DNA of 64,000 nucleotides. Source: Xenorhabdus japonica (lineage in GTDB: Bacteria; Pseudomonadota; Gammaproteobacteria; Enterobacterales; Enterobacteriaceae). The DNA lies in assembly GCF_900115195.1 (NCBI RefSeq), contig NZ_FOVO01000004.1, positions 84,564-148,563 on the forward strand. Reading direction: 5' to 3'. A model generated the notes under the pieces. That model was not told the DNA's origin. It made no database searches and was given only the letters and a program-made list of their open reading frames with translations. Positions 51,601-61,254 of this stretch are shown one piece after another (position 1 is the first letter of the stretch; every line of letters starts with the position of its first letter). The position numbers were made by a program, and so were the translations under genes.

Positions 51601-52166
51601 TTGAACGATATACGAATGGGTTGCGTCTAAAAGATGTGAATCCGACACCTCGTGGTCAAGTAACAACTGTAGTAGGTTTAGTATTAGCGTCCAAAGTATT
51701 GACAACCAAGCGGGGAAACAGGATTGGTATCAGCACATTGGATGATCGCTCAGGACGGCTGGAGATCATGCTGTTTTCTGATGCGCTGGAAAGGTATCAG
51801 CATTTATTGGAACAGGACAAAATTTTAATTGCTACCGGACAAGTCAGCTTTGATGACTTCAACGGTGGGCTTAAAATGACAGTTCGTGAATTAATGGATA
51901 TCAGTGAGGCTCGTGAAAAATTTGCACGTGGGCTTGCTATCTCGTTGTCAGACAGGCAAATTGATGAACAATTATTAAACCGTCTTCGTGGTGCATTGGA
52001 GCCACACCGTTCAGGCACGATACCGGTTCATCTTTACTACCAGCGGGTAGATGCCCGCGCCCGTTTACGATTCGGTGCAACATGGCGGGTAACGCCAACA
52101 GACACCCTTTTGACAGATCTGCGAACTCTGCTGGGTAATGAGCAGGTAGAATTAGAATTTGACTAG
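48684..52166 (+). CDS. dnaE: DNA polymerase III alpha subunit
   Basis: Catalytic subunit of the replicative polymerase. The 1160-aa product is identical in length to E. coli DnaE. It has an N-terminal PHP domain ([15 protein letters not shown] near residue 8), a family C palm ([17 protein letters not shown] near 358 and [14 protein letters not shown] near 398, with the catalytic aspartates), the tandem helix-hairpin-helix region (about 830-900), and a C-terminal OB/beta-clamp-binding portion. It lies 28 bp after rnhB and 12 bp before accA. Confidence 0.98.
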   Translation: MTEPRFVHLRVHSDYSMIDGLAKTGSLVKKIAKSGMPAFAITDFTNLCGLVKFYGNALEAGIKPIIGADFYVESDWLGDEYAHLTILARNNEGYQNLTLLISEAYQKGYGAMGPTIKREWLAKHKAGLILLSGGRMGDVGKFLLRGNRVMVDQCLDFYQEHFPDNYYLELIRTGRQDEENYLHAAVALAVEKNLPVVATNDVCFLESEDFDAHEIRVAIHDGYTLADPKRPKNYSPQQYLRSEQEMCELFSDIPEALQNSVEIAKRCNITIRLGEYFLPQFPTGEMSTEDFLIEKSKQGLEERLEFLYPDPENRAQKRPEYDERLDIELRVINQMGFPGYFLIVMEFIQWSKDNGVPVGPGRGSGAGSLVAYALKITDLDPLEFDLLFERFLNPERISMPDFDVDFCMEKRDQVIDHVADMYGRDAVSQIITFGTMAAKAVIRDVGRVLGHPYGFVDRISKLVPPDPGMTLEKAFAAEPQLPEIYEADEEVKALIDMARKLEGVTRNAGKHAGGVVIAPTKITDFAPIYCDPEGQNPVTQFDKNDVEYAGLVKFDFLGLRTLTIINWALEMVNARRTKKGLEPIDIAAIPLDDQKSFDMLQRSETTAVFQLESRGMKDLIKRLRPDCFEDMIALVALFRPGPLQSGMVDNFIDRKHGREELSYPDVEWQHESLKPVLEPTYGIILYQEQVMQIAQVLAGYTLGGADMLRRAMGKKKPEEMAKQRSVFEEGAIKQGVNGELSMKIFDLVEKFAGYGFNKSHSAAYALVSYQTLWLKAHYPAEFMAAVMTADMDNTEKVVGLVDECWRMGLKVLPPDINSGLYHFHVNDDGEIVYGIGAIKGVGEGPIEAIIEARQKGGHFKELFDLCARVDIKKINRRVMEKLIMSGAFDRLGPHRAALMSSLEGALKAADQHTKAEATGQTDMFGVLAEEPEQVERSYASTPKWPDQVVLDGERETLGLYLTGHPITSYLKEIERYTNGLRLKDVNPTPRGQVTTVVGLVLASKVLTTKRGNRIGISTLDDRSGRLEIMLFSDALERYQHLLEQDKILIATGQVSFDDFNGGLKMTVRELMDISEAREKFARGLAISLSDRQIDEQLLNRLRGALEPHRSGTIPVHLYYQRVDARARLRFGATWRVTPTDTLLTDLRTLLGNEQVELEFD

Positions 52167-52178
52167 AATAGGAACGTT

Positions 52179-53138
52179 ATGAGTCTGAATTTTCTGGATT
52201 TTGAACAGCCGATTGCCGAGCTGGAAGCGAAAATTGATTCGCTCACCGCAGTTAGCCGTCAAGATGAAAAGCTAGATATCAATCTGGATGAAGAAGTCCA
52301 GCGTCTGCGGGAAAAAAGCCTGGAGCTGACCCGCAAGATTTTCGCTGATTTAGGGGCATGGCAAATTTCCCAGCTATCACGTCATCCATTGCGCCCTTAT
52401 ACACTGGATTATATTAAGCACATATTTACTGACTTTGAAGAATTAGCGGGTGATCGTGCCTATGCTGATGACAAGGCAATAGTAGGTGGTTTGGCGCGTA
52501 TTGATGGTCGTCCGGTTATGGTGATTGGTCACCAGAAAGGGCGTGAAACGAAAGAAAAGATCCGCCGTAATTTTGGTATGCCATCGCCTGAAGGTTACCG
52601 TAAGGCGTTGAGATTGATGGAAATGGCAGAGCGCTTCAAATTGCCAATCATTACTTTCATTGATACTCCTGGCGCATATCCTGGGGTGGGTGCAGAAGAG
52701 CGCGGTCAGTCAGAAGCCATTGCCCGTAACCTGCGTGAAATGTCTCGTCTTTCCGTACCTGTCATCTGTACAGTTATTGGCGAAGGTGGCTCTGGTGGAG
52801 CATTGGCACTAAGCGTTGGTGATAAAGTAAACATGTTGCAATACAGTACATTTTCCACTATTTCTCCTGAAGGCTGTGCTTCCATTTTGTGGAAAAGTGC
52901 TGAAAAAGCGCCATTGGCGGCTGAAGCTATGGGGAACACAGCCCCACGTCTGAAAGAATTGAACCTGATCGATACGGTTATTTCAGAACCACTGGGTGGT
53001 GCGCACCGTAACTATGAAGTAATAGCAGAAACATTGAAGACTCAATTATTGGCTGATCTTGCTGAGTTGACCGAACTGGACAGTGAAGAATTAGTGAACC
53101 GTCGTTATGAGCGCTTGATGCAATACGGTTACTGCTAA
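52179..53138 (+). CDS. accA: Acetyl-CoA carboxylase carboxyltransferase subunit alpha
   Basis: Together with AccD transfers the carboxyl group from biotin to acetyl-CoA, giving malonyl-CoA for fatty acid synthesis. The 319-aa crotonase-fold protein has an N-terminal coiled region ([13 protein letters not shown]), [28 protein letters not shown] near residue 118 in conserved pieces, [14 protein letters not shown] near 167, and [15 protein letters not shown] near 204. It ends the rnhB-dnaE-accA run. Confidence 0.97.
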   Translation: MSLNFLDFEQPIAELEAKIDSLTAVSRQDEKLDINLDEEVQRLREKSLELTRKIFADLGAWQISQLSRHPLRPYTLDYIKHIFTDFEELAGDRAYADDKAIVGGLARIDGRPVMVIGHQKGRETKEKIRRNFGMPSPEGYRKALRLMEMAERFKLPIITFIDTPGAYPGVGAEERGQSEAIARNLREMSRLSVPVICTVIGEGGSGGALALSVGDKVNMLQYSTFSTISPEGCASILWKSAEKAPLAAEAMGNTAPRLKELNLIDTVISEPLGGAHRNYEVIAETLKTQLLADLAELTELDSEELVNRRYERLMQYGYC

Positions 53139-53406
53139 GATCTGCAAGTAAGTTCTGGAAGTTATTATTGATAACGGCTTCCATATAATACGGCGTTATT
53201 TTTAATATCTCTTTATTTTTAATATCGCTAATAGCAGGTGGAAAGTACTGAGGAGTGATAACTTCCTAGTTTTTTCCGCCTGTTTTGCTGTTTATAACGG
53301 CGAAATCATCACGGTATAGATGATCTAGTCTTATTATTCCTGATGACATTGGATAGAAATAGGTGCCTCGCGGGCTGGGCTTTAAAATAATAAGTTGAGT
53401 TTTTCT

Positions 53407-54324
53407 ATGGCCAAATACAAATATATTATTTATGCATTTTCTTGTGTGTTTATCTGGAGTTTTATTCCTTCTATATCGCGTTTTGGTCAGAAAGAGATGG
53501 ATCACTTCCAATATTTATTCTGGTCAAATATTTTGTCTGTTTTGGCGGTATTTGTTGTCGCCCTTATGATGGGGAGAAATTGGAAGAAACTGTTATTCAT
53601 TCCTTTTCCCGTTATGCTTAAGGTATTGATCTTAGGTGCTTTAGATTGTTTCTTCTATTTGCTGCTTTATTATGGTTATTCCATTGAGAATGGTGTTGCT
53701 GTGTTGGTAATTCAATATAGCTGGCCGTTAATTATTATTGGATTATCATTTTTCTTGTTCAAAGAAAAATTGTCGATCAAACAGATGATTGGTATTGCAA
53801 TGGGTTTTATGGCTGTTGTGATTACTTTTACAAAAGGAAATATTACCGAGATTGCGGTGGAACATCCTCAGGCTTTGTTGCTGGTATTTAGCGGGGCGTT
53901 TTGCTTTGCATTAATGTCGGTATTATCAAGGCAATTCGCTATTGATCCCTATATTAGTACGTTCTGGGTATTTATGTGTTCTACATTAGTATCTGCGGTA
54001 TTTATGTTTGCTTTCAGCAGCATTAATTTACCTGTCGGTGATTCATTAATACCAACACTGCTTAACGGTATCATACTGAATGGGGTTTCTTATATCATTT
54101 GGTTCAAGGCGATGAACAGTCCTGATTCCCATAAAATTGCCTCCATCTTATTTTTATCACCAGTCTTGTCGATGATGTGGATTATCCTGTTTTTTGATGA
54201 TGCGTTTGTCCCTGCTTATGCGATCGGACTAGCGTTGGTTATCATTTCTGGGTTACTTTGCATCAGCGCTAAGAAAAAATCTTCCGAACAAAATAAATTG
54301 ATGGATGATCTGATTGAGGATTGA
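53407..54324 (+). CDS. EamA/DMT-superfamily inner-membrane transporter
   Basis: Probable metabolite exporter of unknown substrate, 305 aa, with ten hydrophobic helices in two EamA repeats (about residues 5-135 and 150-285). The first repeat shows VFIWSFIPSISRFG near 13 and the second ALMSVLSRQFA near 175. The ATG at 53407 is preferred to a TTG at 53395; neither has a clear ribosome-binding site. It sits between accA and tilS, where E. coli has ldcC and yaeR, so it is an accessory replacement. Confidence 0.8.
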   Translation: MAKYKYIIYAFSCVFIWSFIPSISRFGQKEMDHFQYLFWSNILSVLAVFVVALMMGRNWKKLLFIPFPVMLKVLILGALDCFFYLLLYYGYSIENGVAVLVIQYSWPLIIIGLSFFLFKEKLSIKQMIGIAMGFMAVVITFTKGNITEIAVEHPQALLLVFSGAFCFALMSVLSRQFAIDPYISTFWVFMCSTLVSAVFMFAFSSINLPVGDSLIPTLLNGIILNGVSYIIWFKAMNSPDSHKIASILFLSPVLSMMWIILFFDDAFVPAYAIGLALVIISGLLCISAKKKSSEQNKLMDDLIED

Positions 54325-54357
54325 TCTGGTAAGAATGAAAAAAGGTTTGGTTCCATA

Positions 54358-55728
54358 ATGGCAAGTACTCATGATCTTCTGCTCACGACGTTGGCAGAAC
54401 AAATTGGTCAGCATAAAAAGATTTTAGTTGGATTTAGCGGTGGATTGGATTCCACCGTATTGTTGCATTTGCTTGTTTGTTTGCGGACTCAATCTCACCA
54501 ATTGAGTAGTAAGCGAATGGCGTTAAGAGCAATTCATATTCATCATGGTTTAAATTCAAAGGCAGATTTATGGGTCGAACACTGTCGTCAGGTTTGTGCT
54601 GACTGGCAGGTCGATTTTCGGATTGAAAAAGTCACACTTAATACTCGCCAAAATGGAATTGAAGCTGCGGCTAGAAATGCCCGTTATCACGCTTTCCAAC
54701 AGGAGCTACAGCAGGACGAAGTTTTAATAACGGCACAACATCTTGATGATCAGGCAGAAACATTTTTATTAGCATTGAAACGAGGGAGTGGACCGGCTGG
54801 GTTATCTTCCATGCCTTCCAGAATGCCATTTGCGGGAACAACACTGATTCGCCCTTTGCTAAATGTAAGTCGTGCAGAATTGGAAGAGTATGCTCAGGCA
54901 CAAAGGTTGCAATGGGTAGAGGACGATAGCAATCAAGATGATCGTTATGACCGTAATTTCCTGCGTCTGAATATCATGCCGTTACTCAATCAACGTTGGC
55001 GCCACTTTCCGCAAGCCGTTTCCCGCAGTGCCAGTCTGTGTGGGGAGCAAGAACAATTACTGGATGAATTGCTAAAAGAATCTTTGAATGCATTGATTAC
55101 ATTGGAAGGTTCGATATCTATTCCTCCTTTGGAAAACAGTTCTGAAGCAAAACGAAATGCGTTGTTGCGACGGTGGCTCAATCAGTGTGGTGTAAAAATG
55201 CCAGCCCGCGAGCAGCTGCAAAGAATTTGGTCAGAAGTGGCACTCGCCAGACAAGACGCAGAACCTCGCTTTAGATTAGGGCAGTATGATATTCGCCGTT
55301 ATCGGCAACAACTTTGGTTGGTACCCCAATATCAGAGCTTGACGGGGACTATTCTTGAATGGGATATACAACAGGAATTGACGTTACCAGATGGGTTGGG
55401 AACGCTGAGCCTTTCGCAAGAAAATGATGTTAAAGCAAATGGTGTTAAAGAAAATGGTATTAAAGTGAGAATGCCAAACGGTAATGAGCAAGTGACAATT
55501 TGTTTTGGTGTTCAGGGCAATATTAGTATTGTAGGGCGGCAACATTCTCGACACAGTAAAAAATTATGGCAAGAATTAGGAGTTGCACCTTGGCTCAGAG
55601 AGAGAACACCTTTGCTCTATTACAATGAAAAACTGATTGCAGCACTGGGTGTTTTCATCACTAAAGAAGGCCAAAGTTTGTCTGATGATGAGAGGATTTC
55701 AGTTCAGTGGAAGAAAATTGCTTTTTAA
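54358..55728 (+). CDS. tilS: tRNA(Ile)-lysidine synthase TilS
   Basis: Converts C34 of the minor tRNA-Ile (CAU) to lysidine using ATP and lysine, changing decoding from AUG to AUA; essential. The 456-aa product has the PP-loop VGFSGGLDSTVLLHLL near residue 23, HHGLNSKADLWVEHC near 62, and TAQHLDDQAETFLL near 126. C-terminal substrate-recognition domains follow. It is longer than E. coli TilS (about 432 aa), partly through a 15-bp tandem repeat giving VKANGVKENGIKV near residue 358. Confidence 0.94.
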   Translation: MASTHDLLLTTLAEQIGQHKKILVGFSGGLDSTVLLHLLVCLRTQSHQLSSKRMALRAIHIHHGLNSKADLWVEHCRQVCADWQVDFRIEKVTLNTRQNGIEAAARNARYHAFQQELQQDEVLITAQHLDDQAETFLLALKRGSGPAGLSSMPSRMPFAGTTLIRPLLNVSRAELEEYAQAQRLQWVEDDSNQDDRYDRNFLRLNIMPLLNQRWRHFPQAVSRSASLCGEQEQLLDELLKESLNALITLEGSISIPPLENSSEAKRNALLRRWLNQCGVKMPAREQLQRIWSEVALARQDAEPRFRLGQYDIRRYRQQLWLVPQYQSLTGTILEWDIQQELTLPDGLGTLSLSQENDVKANGVKENGIKVRMPNGNEQVTICFGVQGNISIVGRQHSRHSKKLWQELGVAPWLRERTPLLYYNEKLIAALGVFITKEGQSLSDDERISVQWKKIAF

Positions 55729-55783
55729 AAAGCCCTTATTTTAAGTAAGGACTTTTAACGGAGAGTTCAATTGTTATTCGCGG

Positions 55784-56053
55784 TTATGATGAAGAATGCT
55801 CAATAACAATCGTTCCAATTTCTGGATTGTTGAAACTGATAATGTAATCCAATCTGAATTCACGGGTTCCTTCATTTGAATCGATGAGAAGATATTCAAT
55901 TTTTTTTCTTAAAATCAGCTTATTAGCTTTGCCTTCAAATATTTCACCATCTCGTAATTGGAGATGTAAATGTAGCTGGCGTTGGCATGCTAGCTCAAGA
56001 TTATCGTAATCATCACAGTTAATTGGTTGATATTCTTCATTATTTATAGACAT
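55784..56053 (-). CDS. rof: Rho-binding antiterminator Rof
   Basis: Small protein (89 aa; E. coli Rof 84 aa) that binds Rho and inhibits Rho-dependent termination. The conserved start region YQPINCDDYDNLELACQ is near residue 8, followed by a beta-rich fold (LHLHLQLRDGEIFEGKA; EYLLID). It converges with tilS. E. coli yaeP, which lies next to rof there, is not found upstream here. Confidence 0.92.
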   Translation of the reverse strand: MSINNEEYQPINCDDYDNLELACQRQLHLHLQLRDGEIFEGKANKLILRKKIEYLLIDSNEGTREFRLDYIISFNNPEIGTIVIEHSSS

Positions 56054-56458
56054 ATTTGCTCACCACTATGTTAGTGGCGGTTATCGTGCCGCCCGTGATT
56101 GACCAGAATCAAACGAAAAACGCTATTTACGACTAACGCTACTTACGACTATAGCACAGTAAGCTTTCCGTGATTACTGGGTAAATCTGTAAGAATTTTG
56201 TTCAAACAATTTTATTGAAACAAGAAGCAAGTTAAATTTGTATCATATCATTACGCAACTCAATTAAGTCATACTATTTGATTTTTCTCTCCGTATATTT
56301 TGGAATATGGGGAAGTAACGTTAATTTTGTCACGTAAAGCTCATGTTTTATAAGTAGCAGACGTTATAAAAAATGGGTTATACGTTTTACCTTTCAAGTT
56401 GCTTCTTTGTGACTGCAACTTGAAACTAATTGATTATCTTTTGAATTTGTTGGGTTAA
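56054..56458. other. 405-bp spacer between rof and nlpE
   Basis: No coding sequence is supported on either strand. It is AT-rich and must hold the divergent rof and nlpE promoters, but no convincing -35/-10 pair was found. A CGCTAnTTACGACTA duplication lies at about 56119-56153, and a perfect 11-bp inverted repeat is annotated separately. Confidence 0.5.
56392..56425. repeat. Palindromic element TTTCAAGTTGC...GCAACTTGAAA
   Basis: Perfect 11-bp arms at 56392-56402 and 56415-56425 around a 12-nt loop, 33 bp before nlpE. The TTTCAAGTTGC palindrome resembles a short repeat dispersed in Photorhabdus and Xenorhabdus spacers (from memory; copy number not checked). Confidence 0.6.
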
Positions 56459-57145
56459 ATGATGAATAAAAAAATATTACTTGCATTACTGGCTGCTGGT
56501 GTTTTCACCGTAGCAGGATGTCAGAACATTCCAACCACACAGAATGACTCCGCACCTCAGGGGCAATCTCGATCAACCGAGAAAGTGTTTAGTGGTATTG
56601 TGCCTTGTGCAGATTGTTCAGGTATCGAGACTACCTTAAAGCTTGCTAAAGATGGGACTTATATATTGGGGCAAACCTATTTAGAAGCTAAAAGTGAGGA
56701 AAATACTTTCTTTGAAACGGGTCATTGGGTGACAAATGGTAAAAAGATTGTCTTGAATAATCAGGATGGCAAAAAATCTTATTATCTGATCAATGGTGAA
56801 AATTTGGACATGCTGGATGTTAATGGTGAGCCAATTCAATCAAGCTTTAATTATGAATTAGATAAAGTAACACCGAAAAAACTGGCTGGAGAATACAGCT
56901 ATTTTGCTGATTCAGCTCTTTTTACAGAATGTGATACCGGAAGACGTTATGATGCTTCTGAAAATATCGATTTAGAACGTGGTTACAGCGCTATGGGAGT
57001 AGAGGGCGGAACACCTGTTTATGTGGAAGTAGAAGGCTACTACACGCTTCGTCCTTCAATGGAAGATGGGTTGTTTGATAATGCAGTGATCCAAACAGGT
57101 AAAATTCGTTTTGATAAAACCTCTTCCTGCCATATCAAGAAATAA
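56459..57145 (+). CDS. nlpE: Envelope-stress lipoprotein NlpE (CutF)
   Basis: Outer-membrane lipoprotein that senses surface contact and envelope faults and activates the Cpx pathway. The 228-aa product has a lipoprotein signal with lipobox VAGC (Cys21), an N-terminal lipocalin-like barrel with PCADCSGIETTL near residue 51 (redox CxxC), and a C-terminal OB-like domain with cysteines in FTECDTG and SSCHIKK. Similar to E. coli NlpE (236 aa). ATG at 56459 or 56462; no clear Shine-Dalgarno. Confidence 0.9.
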   Translation: MMNKKILLALLAAGVFTVAGCQNIPTTQNDSAPQGQSRSTEKVFSGIVPCADCSGIETTLKLAKDGTYILGQTYLEAKSEENTFFETGHWVTNGKKIVLNNQDGKKSYYLINGENLDMLDVNGEPIQSSFNYELDKVTPKKLAGEYSYFADSALFTECDTGRRYDASENIDLERGYSAMGVEGGTPVYVEVEGYYTLRPSMEDGLFDNAVIQTGKIRFDKTSSCHIKK

Positions 57146-57188
57146 CGAATAACAGCGGAACATAAGCCATAATAATAAGCCATATATG

Positions 57189-57221
57189 AAAAAACCTGCG
57201 CAATTAATACGCAGGTTTTTT
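57189..57221. terminator. Bidirectional terminator between nlpE and proS
   Basis: AAAAAACCTGCG (57189-57200) and CGCAGGTTTTTT (57210-57221) are perfectly complementary, giving a GC stem with T-run in both directions for the convergent nlpE and proS. Confidence 0.92.
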
Positions 57222-57249
57222 CAGTTTAAGCAGATACCTTCAAGCAAAA

Positions 57250-58971
57250 TTAAGCTTGTTGAATATAACCTTTCAGGTAATCAACAATATTGTCTAATTT
57301 CAGCATTTGCTTATCACCTGTGCGGCGATATTTGTATTCGATCTCATCATTATCTAAGTTGCGATCGCCGATAACCAGAGTATGTGGTACACCGATCAGT
57401 TCCATGTCAGCAAACATGACACCTGGGCGCTCTTTACGATCGTCGAAAATGACATCAATACCGTTGGCTCGTAAGTCTGCATATAATTTTTCAGCGACTT
57501 CTTTCACTCGGTAAGATTTGTGCATGTTCATTGGTAGAATTGCCACTTGGAATGGGGCAATCGCATCTGGCAAGATAACTCCACGATCATCGTGATTCTG
57601 CTCAATGGCCGCTGCAACGATACGGGTTACACCAATACCGTAACATCCCATGGTAACAACTTGATTGTGCCCATCTTCGTTTTGCACAGTTGCTTTCAGG
57701 GCATCAGAGTACTTGGTGCCTAATTGGAAGATATGACCAACTTCAATACCACGCTTGATTAACAGTGTTCCTTTTCCATCAGGGCTGGTATCACCTTCAA
57801 CGACATTACGGATATCAGCGACGTCTGGTAGTGGTAAGTCACATTCCCAGTTAATGCCAAAGTAGTGTTTATCATCAATATTAGCACCTGCACCGAAATC
57901 ACTCATGACGGATACGCTGCGGTCAATAATGACAGGCATAGGCAGATTGACCGGACCTAAAGAGCCTGGGCCCGCTTTCACGATGGCACGAATTTCTTCT
58001 TCGGTAGCGAAACTCAGGGGGCTGGCGACTAAAGGCAATTTTTCTGCTTTGATTTCATTCAGTTCATGGTCACCACGTACCAGCAAAGCAACTAATTGAT
58101 GTCCACTTTCTTCTGTGGCATGAACGATCAGAGTTTTGACGGTTTTTTCAATTGGTAGATTGAATTGTTCGACCAGTTCAGCAATGGTTTTAGCGTTTGG
58201 TGTATCGACCAGATGCATCTCTTCAGACGGAGCCGCACGTTCCTGAGATGGCATAACAGCTTCAGCTAATTCAATATTGGCTGCGTAGTTGGATTCTGTA
58301 GAGAAGACGATATCATCTTCTCCACTGTCTGCCAGAACCTGGAATTCATGGGATGCACTACCTCCGATAGAGCCGGTATCTGCCATAACTGCGCGGAAAT
58401 CCAGCCCGATACGGGTAAAGATTTTGCTGTAAGCATCGTACATCTTGTCGTAAGTCTCTTGCAGAGACTCTTGATTGGTATGGAAAGAGTAAGCATCTTT
58501 CATGATGAATTCACGTGAACGCATGACACCAAAGCGTGGACGTACTTCATCACGGAATTTGGTCTGGATCTGGAACAGGTTTAACGGAAGCTGTTTATAA
58601 GAAGTTACTTCGTTACGAATCAAGTCAGTGATGACTTCTTCATGGGTTGGGCCCAAAACAAAAGGACGAGCGCCACGATCTTCAAAACGTAGTAATTCCG
58701 CACCATATTGTTCCCAACGGCCACTTTCCTGCCACAAATCTGCTGGCTGAACTACCGGCATGGAAACTTCAATCGCTCCTGCATTATTCATCTCTTCACG
58801 AACAATGTTTTCAACTTTTCTCAACACACGAACACCTGTTGGCATCCAGTTGTATAGACCTGAAGCGAGTTTACGGATCATTCCGGCGCGAAGCATCAGT
58901 TTATGACTGATTACTTCTGCATCAGCAGGCGTCTCTTTTAAAGTAGAGAGCAGATATTGACTAGTACGCAT
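57250..58971 (-). CDS. proS: Prolyl-tRNA synthetase
   Basis: Class II aminoacyl-tRNA synthetase charging tRNA-Pro. The 573-aa product has motif 1 around [21 protein letters not shown] near residue 34, motif 2 around [21 protein letters not shown] near 138 and an editing (INS) domain (about 225-405) that clears Ala-tRNA-Pro. Motif 3 ([17 protein letters not shown]) lies near 443, followed by an anticodon-binding domain. Length as in E. coli (572 aa). Confidence 0.97.
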   Translation of the reverse strand: MRTSQYLLSTLKETPADAEVISHKLMLRAGMIRKLASGLYNWMPTGVRVLRKVENIVREEMNNAGAIEVSMPVVQPADLWQESGRWEQYGAELLRFEDRGARPFVLGPTHEEVITDLIRNEVTSYKQLPLNLFQIQTKFRDEVRPRFGVMRSREFIMKDAYSFHTNQESLQETYDKMYDAYSKIFTRIGLDFRAVMADTGSIGGSASHEFQVLADSGEDDIVFSTESNYAANIELAEAVMPSQERAAPSEEMHLVDTPNAKTIAELVEQFNLPIEKTVKTLIVHATEESGHQLVALLVRGDHELNEIKAEKLPLVASPLSFATEEEIRAIVKAGPGSLGPVNLPMPVIIDRSVSVMSDFGAGANIDDKHYFGINWECDLPLPDVADIRNVVEGDTSPDGKGTLLIKRGIEVGHIFQLGTKYSDALKATVQNEDGHNQVVTMGCYGIGVTRIVAAAIEQNHDDRGVILPDAIAPFQVAILPMNMHKSYRVKEVAEKLYADLRANGIDVIFDDRKERPGVMFADMELIGVPHTLVIGDRNLDNDEIEYKYRRTGDKQMLKLDNIVDYLKGYIQQA

Positions 58972-59086
58972 AGTAAGTTTCCATTGGATAGCAAATTGCT
59001 TTTGGGCAGTAAGATATTACCACTCAACCCAGAAAATAAAGACAAACCGTTAGTCTACCAGCGAGCTTGCGATGTCAAAAGGAGTT

Positions 59087-59794
59087 TTAGCGGCGTTCGA
59101 TAGAAACCACTTCTGTTATGGCATCAAAAACTAGCCAGCGAACGTTGAAATCTAAGATATGAGCTGCATATATTCGGTTTTCCTGCGCTTTTTTACGGTA
59201 GGCGGGACGGGGATCCTGAGCCAATATTTGGCTGATAAATCGTCTCAAATGAGGGTAATTGGCTTGGTGGGATAGAAGCTGGCATTCTGCTTCTGGTGAG
59301 AAATTGATGGTCATGTTTGTATCTGGCGCTGCTTGGGCAAAACCCGCTTTAGCTTCGGGGCGTGATTCAGCGAAAGGCAAGTAAGGTTTGATGTCGATAA
59401 CAGGTGTACCATCCACTAAATCCAAACTACCAAGCTCTAGGATGACACGATTGTTCTCGCATTGAATGCCTTTCAATTCTACCAGTGACATGCCAATTGG
59501 ATTGGGACGGAAAGTTGAACGGGTGGCAAACACGCCCATTTTTGCGTTTCCGCCCAAACGGGGAGGACGCACCAATGGATTCCAGCCACCATCCATGGTT
59601 TGATGAAACACAAAAATGATCCATAGATGACTGAACTGCTCCAGCCCGCGTACTGCATCAACCTGATTGTAGGGAGCAAGTAACTCCAGCTGCCCTGTAC
59701 CATCTTCGACCAAACCCGGTTGACGGGGAATGGCAAATTTCTCTTTATAAGGAGAATGAATGGTTCCTATTTGCGTAAAATGAAAATCTGCCAT
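59087..59794 (-). CDS. trmO: tRNA (adenine(37)-N6)-methyltransferase TrmO
   Basis: SAM-dependent enzyme that N6-methylates t6A37 in tRNA-Thr (formerly YaeB/TsaA). The 235-aa product equals E. coli in length. Conserved blocks are GTIHSPYKEKFAIPRQPGLV near residue 9, FSHLWIIFVFHQ near 53, RPPRLGGNAKMGVFATRS near 75 and RPNPIGMS near 94. ATG at 59794 aligns with the E. coli start; an ATG two codons upstream (59800) is possible. No clear Shine-Dalgarno for either. It lies downstream of rcsF. Confidence 0.92.
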   Translation of the reverse strand: MADFHFTQIGTIHSPYKEKFAIPRQPGLVEDGTGQLELLAPYNQVDAVRGLEQFSHLWIIFVFHQTMDGGWNPLVRPPRLGGNAKMGVFATRSTFRPNPIGMSLVELKGIQCENNRVILELGSLDLVDGTPVIDIKPYLPFAESRPEAKAGFAQAAPDTNMTINFSPEAECQLLSHQANYPHLRRFISQILAQDPRPAYRKKAQENRIYAAHILDFNVRWLVFDAITEVVSIERR

Positions 59795-59840
59795 GAGCAT
59801 TTTTTATAATAAAGATTCAGTCATAATTATTTATTGGTTG

Positions 59841-60221
59841 TCAGTAATGCTGACCCTTCACAAATGGCAGTTTGATAGCACCTTGGCCAGATAAAATGGC
59901 ACATTGATGAAGTAAGACTGCGTTTGCATTCAGATAAGAGGCTTTTGCTAACATTTTTTGCCGTGCGGTTGCAATACTGGCAGGAGAATCTTGCAGAGTA
60001 CTGCGGCAGGATTCTCCGGCTACAATACCTAATTCTTTAAATGGTAAACCTGAAAGCTCATCCGGTTTGGTATATAGGCGGACGTAAGAGGCAGCCTTGT
60101 TTTTCTTGACTGACTGGTGTTTCAACTTCGAATCAGGCATATCAAGTTTATCGGACTGAGTTGGCAGTGAAGTACACCCAGCGATAAAGAGCGCCATGAA
60201 ACAGATAGCTAACATACGCAT
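59841..60221 (-). CDS. rcsF: Outer-membrane lipoprotein RcsF, C-terminus frameshifted
   Basis: Sensor lipoprotein that signals envelope damage to the Rcs phosphorelay. The first 113 residues are normal: lipobox IAGC (Cys16), a linker, then VRLYTKPDELSGLPFKELG and DSPASIATARQKM. After SGQG near residue 114 (about 59880-59886) the frame diverges from the family and stops at 59841. In the other frame the missing family tail CYQTAICEGSALLTTNK can be read to a TAA at 59827-59829. A single-base loss therefore replaces the end, which normally carries two of the four disulfide cysteines. It may be a sequencing error or a true mutation. AT the 5' side a 25-bp hairpin abuts the GAGGA ribosome-binding site. 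Confidence 0.85.
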   Translation of the reverse strand: MRMLAICFMALFIAGCTSLPTQSDKLDMPDSKLKHQSVKKNKAASYVRLYTKPDELSGLPFKELGIVAGESCRSTLQDSPASIATARQKMLAKASYLNANAVLLHQCAILSGQGAIKLPFVKGQHY

Positions 60222-60235
60222 TGAGTTGCATCCTC

Positions 60236-60289
60236 ATTAAAATTAAAAATGGGTGGATATTTTTATATCCACCCATTTTTAATTTTAAT
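60236..60289. terminator. 25-bp perfect hairpin between metQ and rcsF
   Basis: Arms 60236-60260 and 60265-60289 are exactly complementary around TTTT. A GGGTGGATAT core is flanked by A/T runs, so it is a strong bidirectional terminator for metQ. It ends 14 bp before the rcsF start codon, next to its GAGGA. Confidence 0.9.
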
Positions 60290-60312
60290 CTTGATTGACT
60301 GAATAGAAAAGA

Positions 60313-61128
60313 TTACCAGCCTTTTATTGCTCCACCCCTGAAGACCTTATTAGCTTCTTTTTCTACTTCTGGAGATTGATACGCTTTTACAAATTTTTTC
60401 ACGTTTTCCGCATCCTTATTGTTTTCACGACTGACAATAATATTTACGTAAGGTGAATTTTTCTCTTCAACAAAGAGTCCATCTTGCTCTGGTGTTAACC
60501 CAATCTGCCCTGCATAGGTATTATTGATAATTGCAAAAGCAATCTTTTGGTCGTCCAATGAACGTGGCAGTTGTGGCGCTTCCAGCTGTACGATATCTAA
60601 GTGTTTAGGATTGCTGGTAATGTCCAAAATAGTTGGCTGCAGATCAACACCCTCTTTAAGAGTGATAAGACCTTGTTTTTGTAATAACAGCAGAGCGCGG
60701 CCCAAGTTAGTCGGATCGTTGGGGATGGCAATTTGATAACCATTTTGCAATTCATCCAGTGACTTAATTTTTTTTGAGTAGGCCGCCATTGGGAAAATGA
60801 AAGAGTTACCAACAATTGCCAATTTGTAGTTACGTTCTTTCACATGCTGATCTAAAAAAGGTTTATTCTGGAAGACATTCACATCAATATCGCCCTTACT
60901 CAATGACTCATTTGGCAGAACGTAATCATTGAATGCAGTCAGCTCAACATCAAGGCCATATTTATCTTTAGCCACTTGTTTGGCAACTTCAGCAACTTTA
61001 AGTTCAGGTCCCGCAATAACTCCAACCCTAATATGGTTTGGGTCACGTTGTTCCTGCCCACAACCGGCAAGAATTAATGTACCTAATAATGCACCGATTG
61101 CCGCAATGGATTTCAATTTTATTGACAT
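60313..61128 (-). CDS. metQ: D/L-methionine-binding lipoprotein MetQ
   Basis: Substrate-binding protein of the MetNIQ importer, NlpA family. The 271-aa product has a lipoprotein signal with lipobox LAGC (Cys23), GVIAGPELKVAEVAKQVAKDKYGLDVEL near residue 37 in conserved pieces, and DIDVNVFQNKPFLDQH near 80. The C-terminus GGAIKGW is typical of the family. It is the last gene of the metN-metI-metQ operon; a hairpin (61208-61232) lies in the 126-bp gap after metI. Confidence 0.96.
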   Translation of the reverse strand: MSIKLKSIAAIGALLGTLILAGCGQEQRDPNHIRVGVIAGPELKVAEVAKQVAKDKYGLDVELTAFNDYVLPNESLSKGDIDVNVFQNKPFLDQHVKERNYKLAIVGNSFIFPMAAYSKKIKSLDELQNGYQIAIPNDPTNLGRALLLLQKQGLITLKEGVDLQPTILDITSNPKHLDIVQLEAPQLPRSLDDQKIAFAIINNTYAGQIGLTPEQDGLFVEEKNSPYVNIIVSRENNKDAENVKKFVKAYQSPEVEKEANKVFRGGAIKGW

Positions 61129-61254
61129 ATTTTCACCCCTATTGAATACTGATTTATAACCTGTCTTATCAAGTTACTGCGTACTACTATAATGAGGCTC
61201 TTAGGTATAAGCCCTGTAATATAAGGGCCTTACTGAAACCTTGTTGAAATAATC

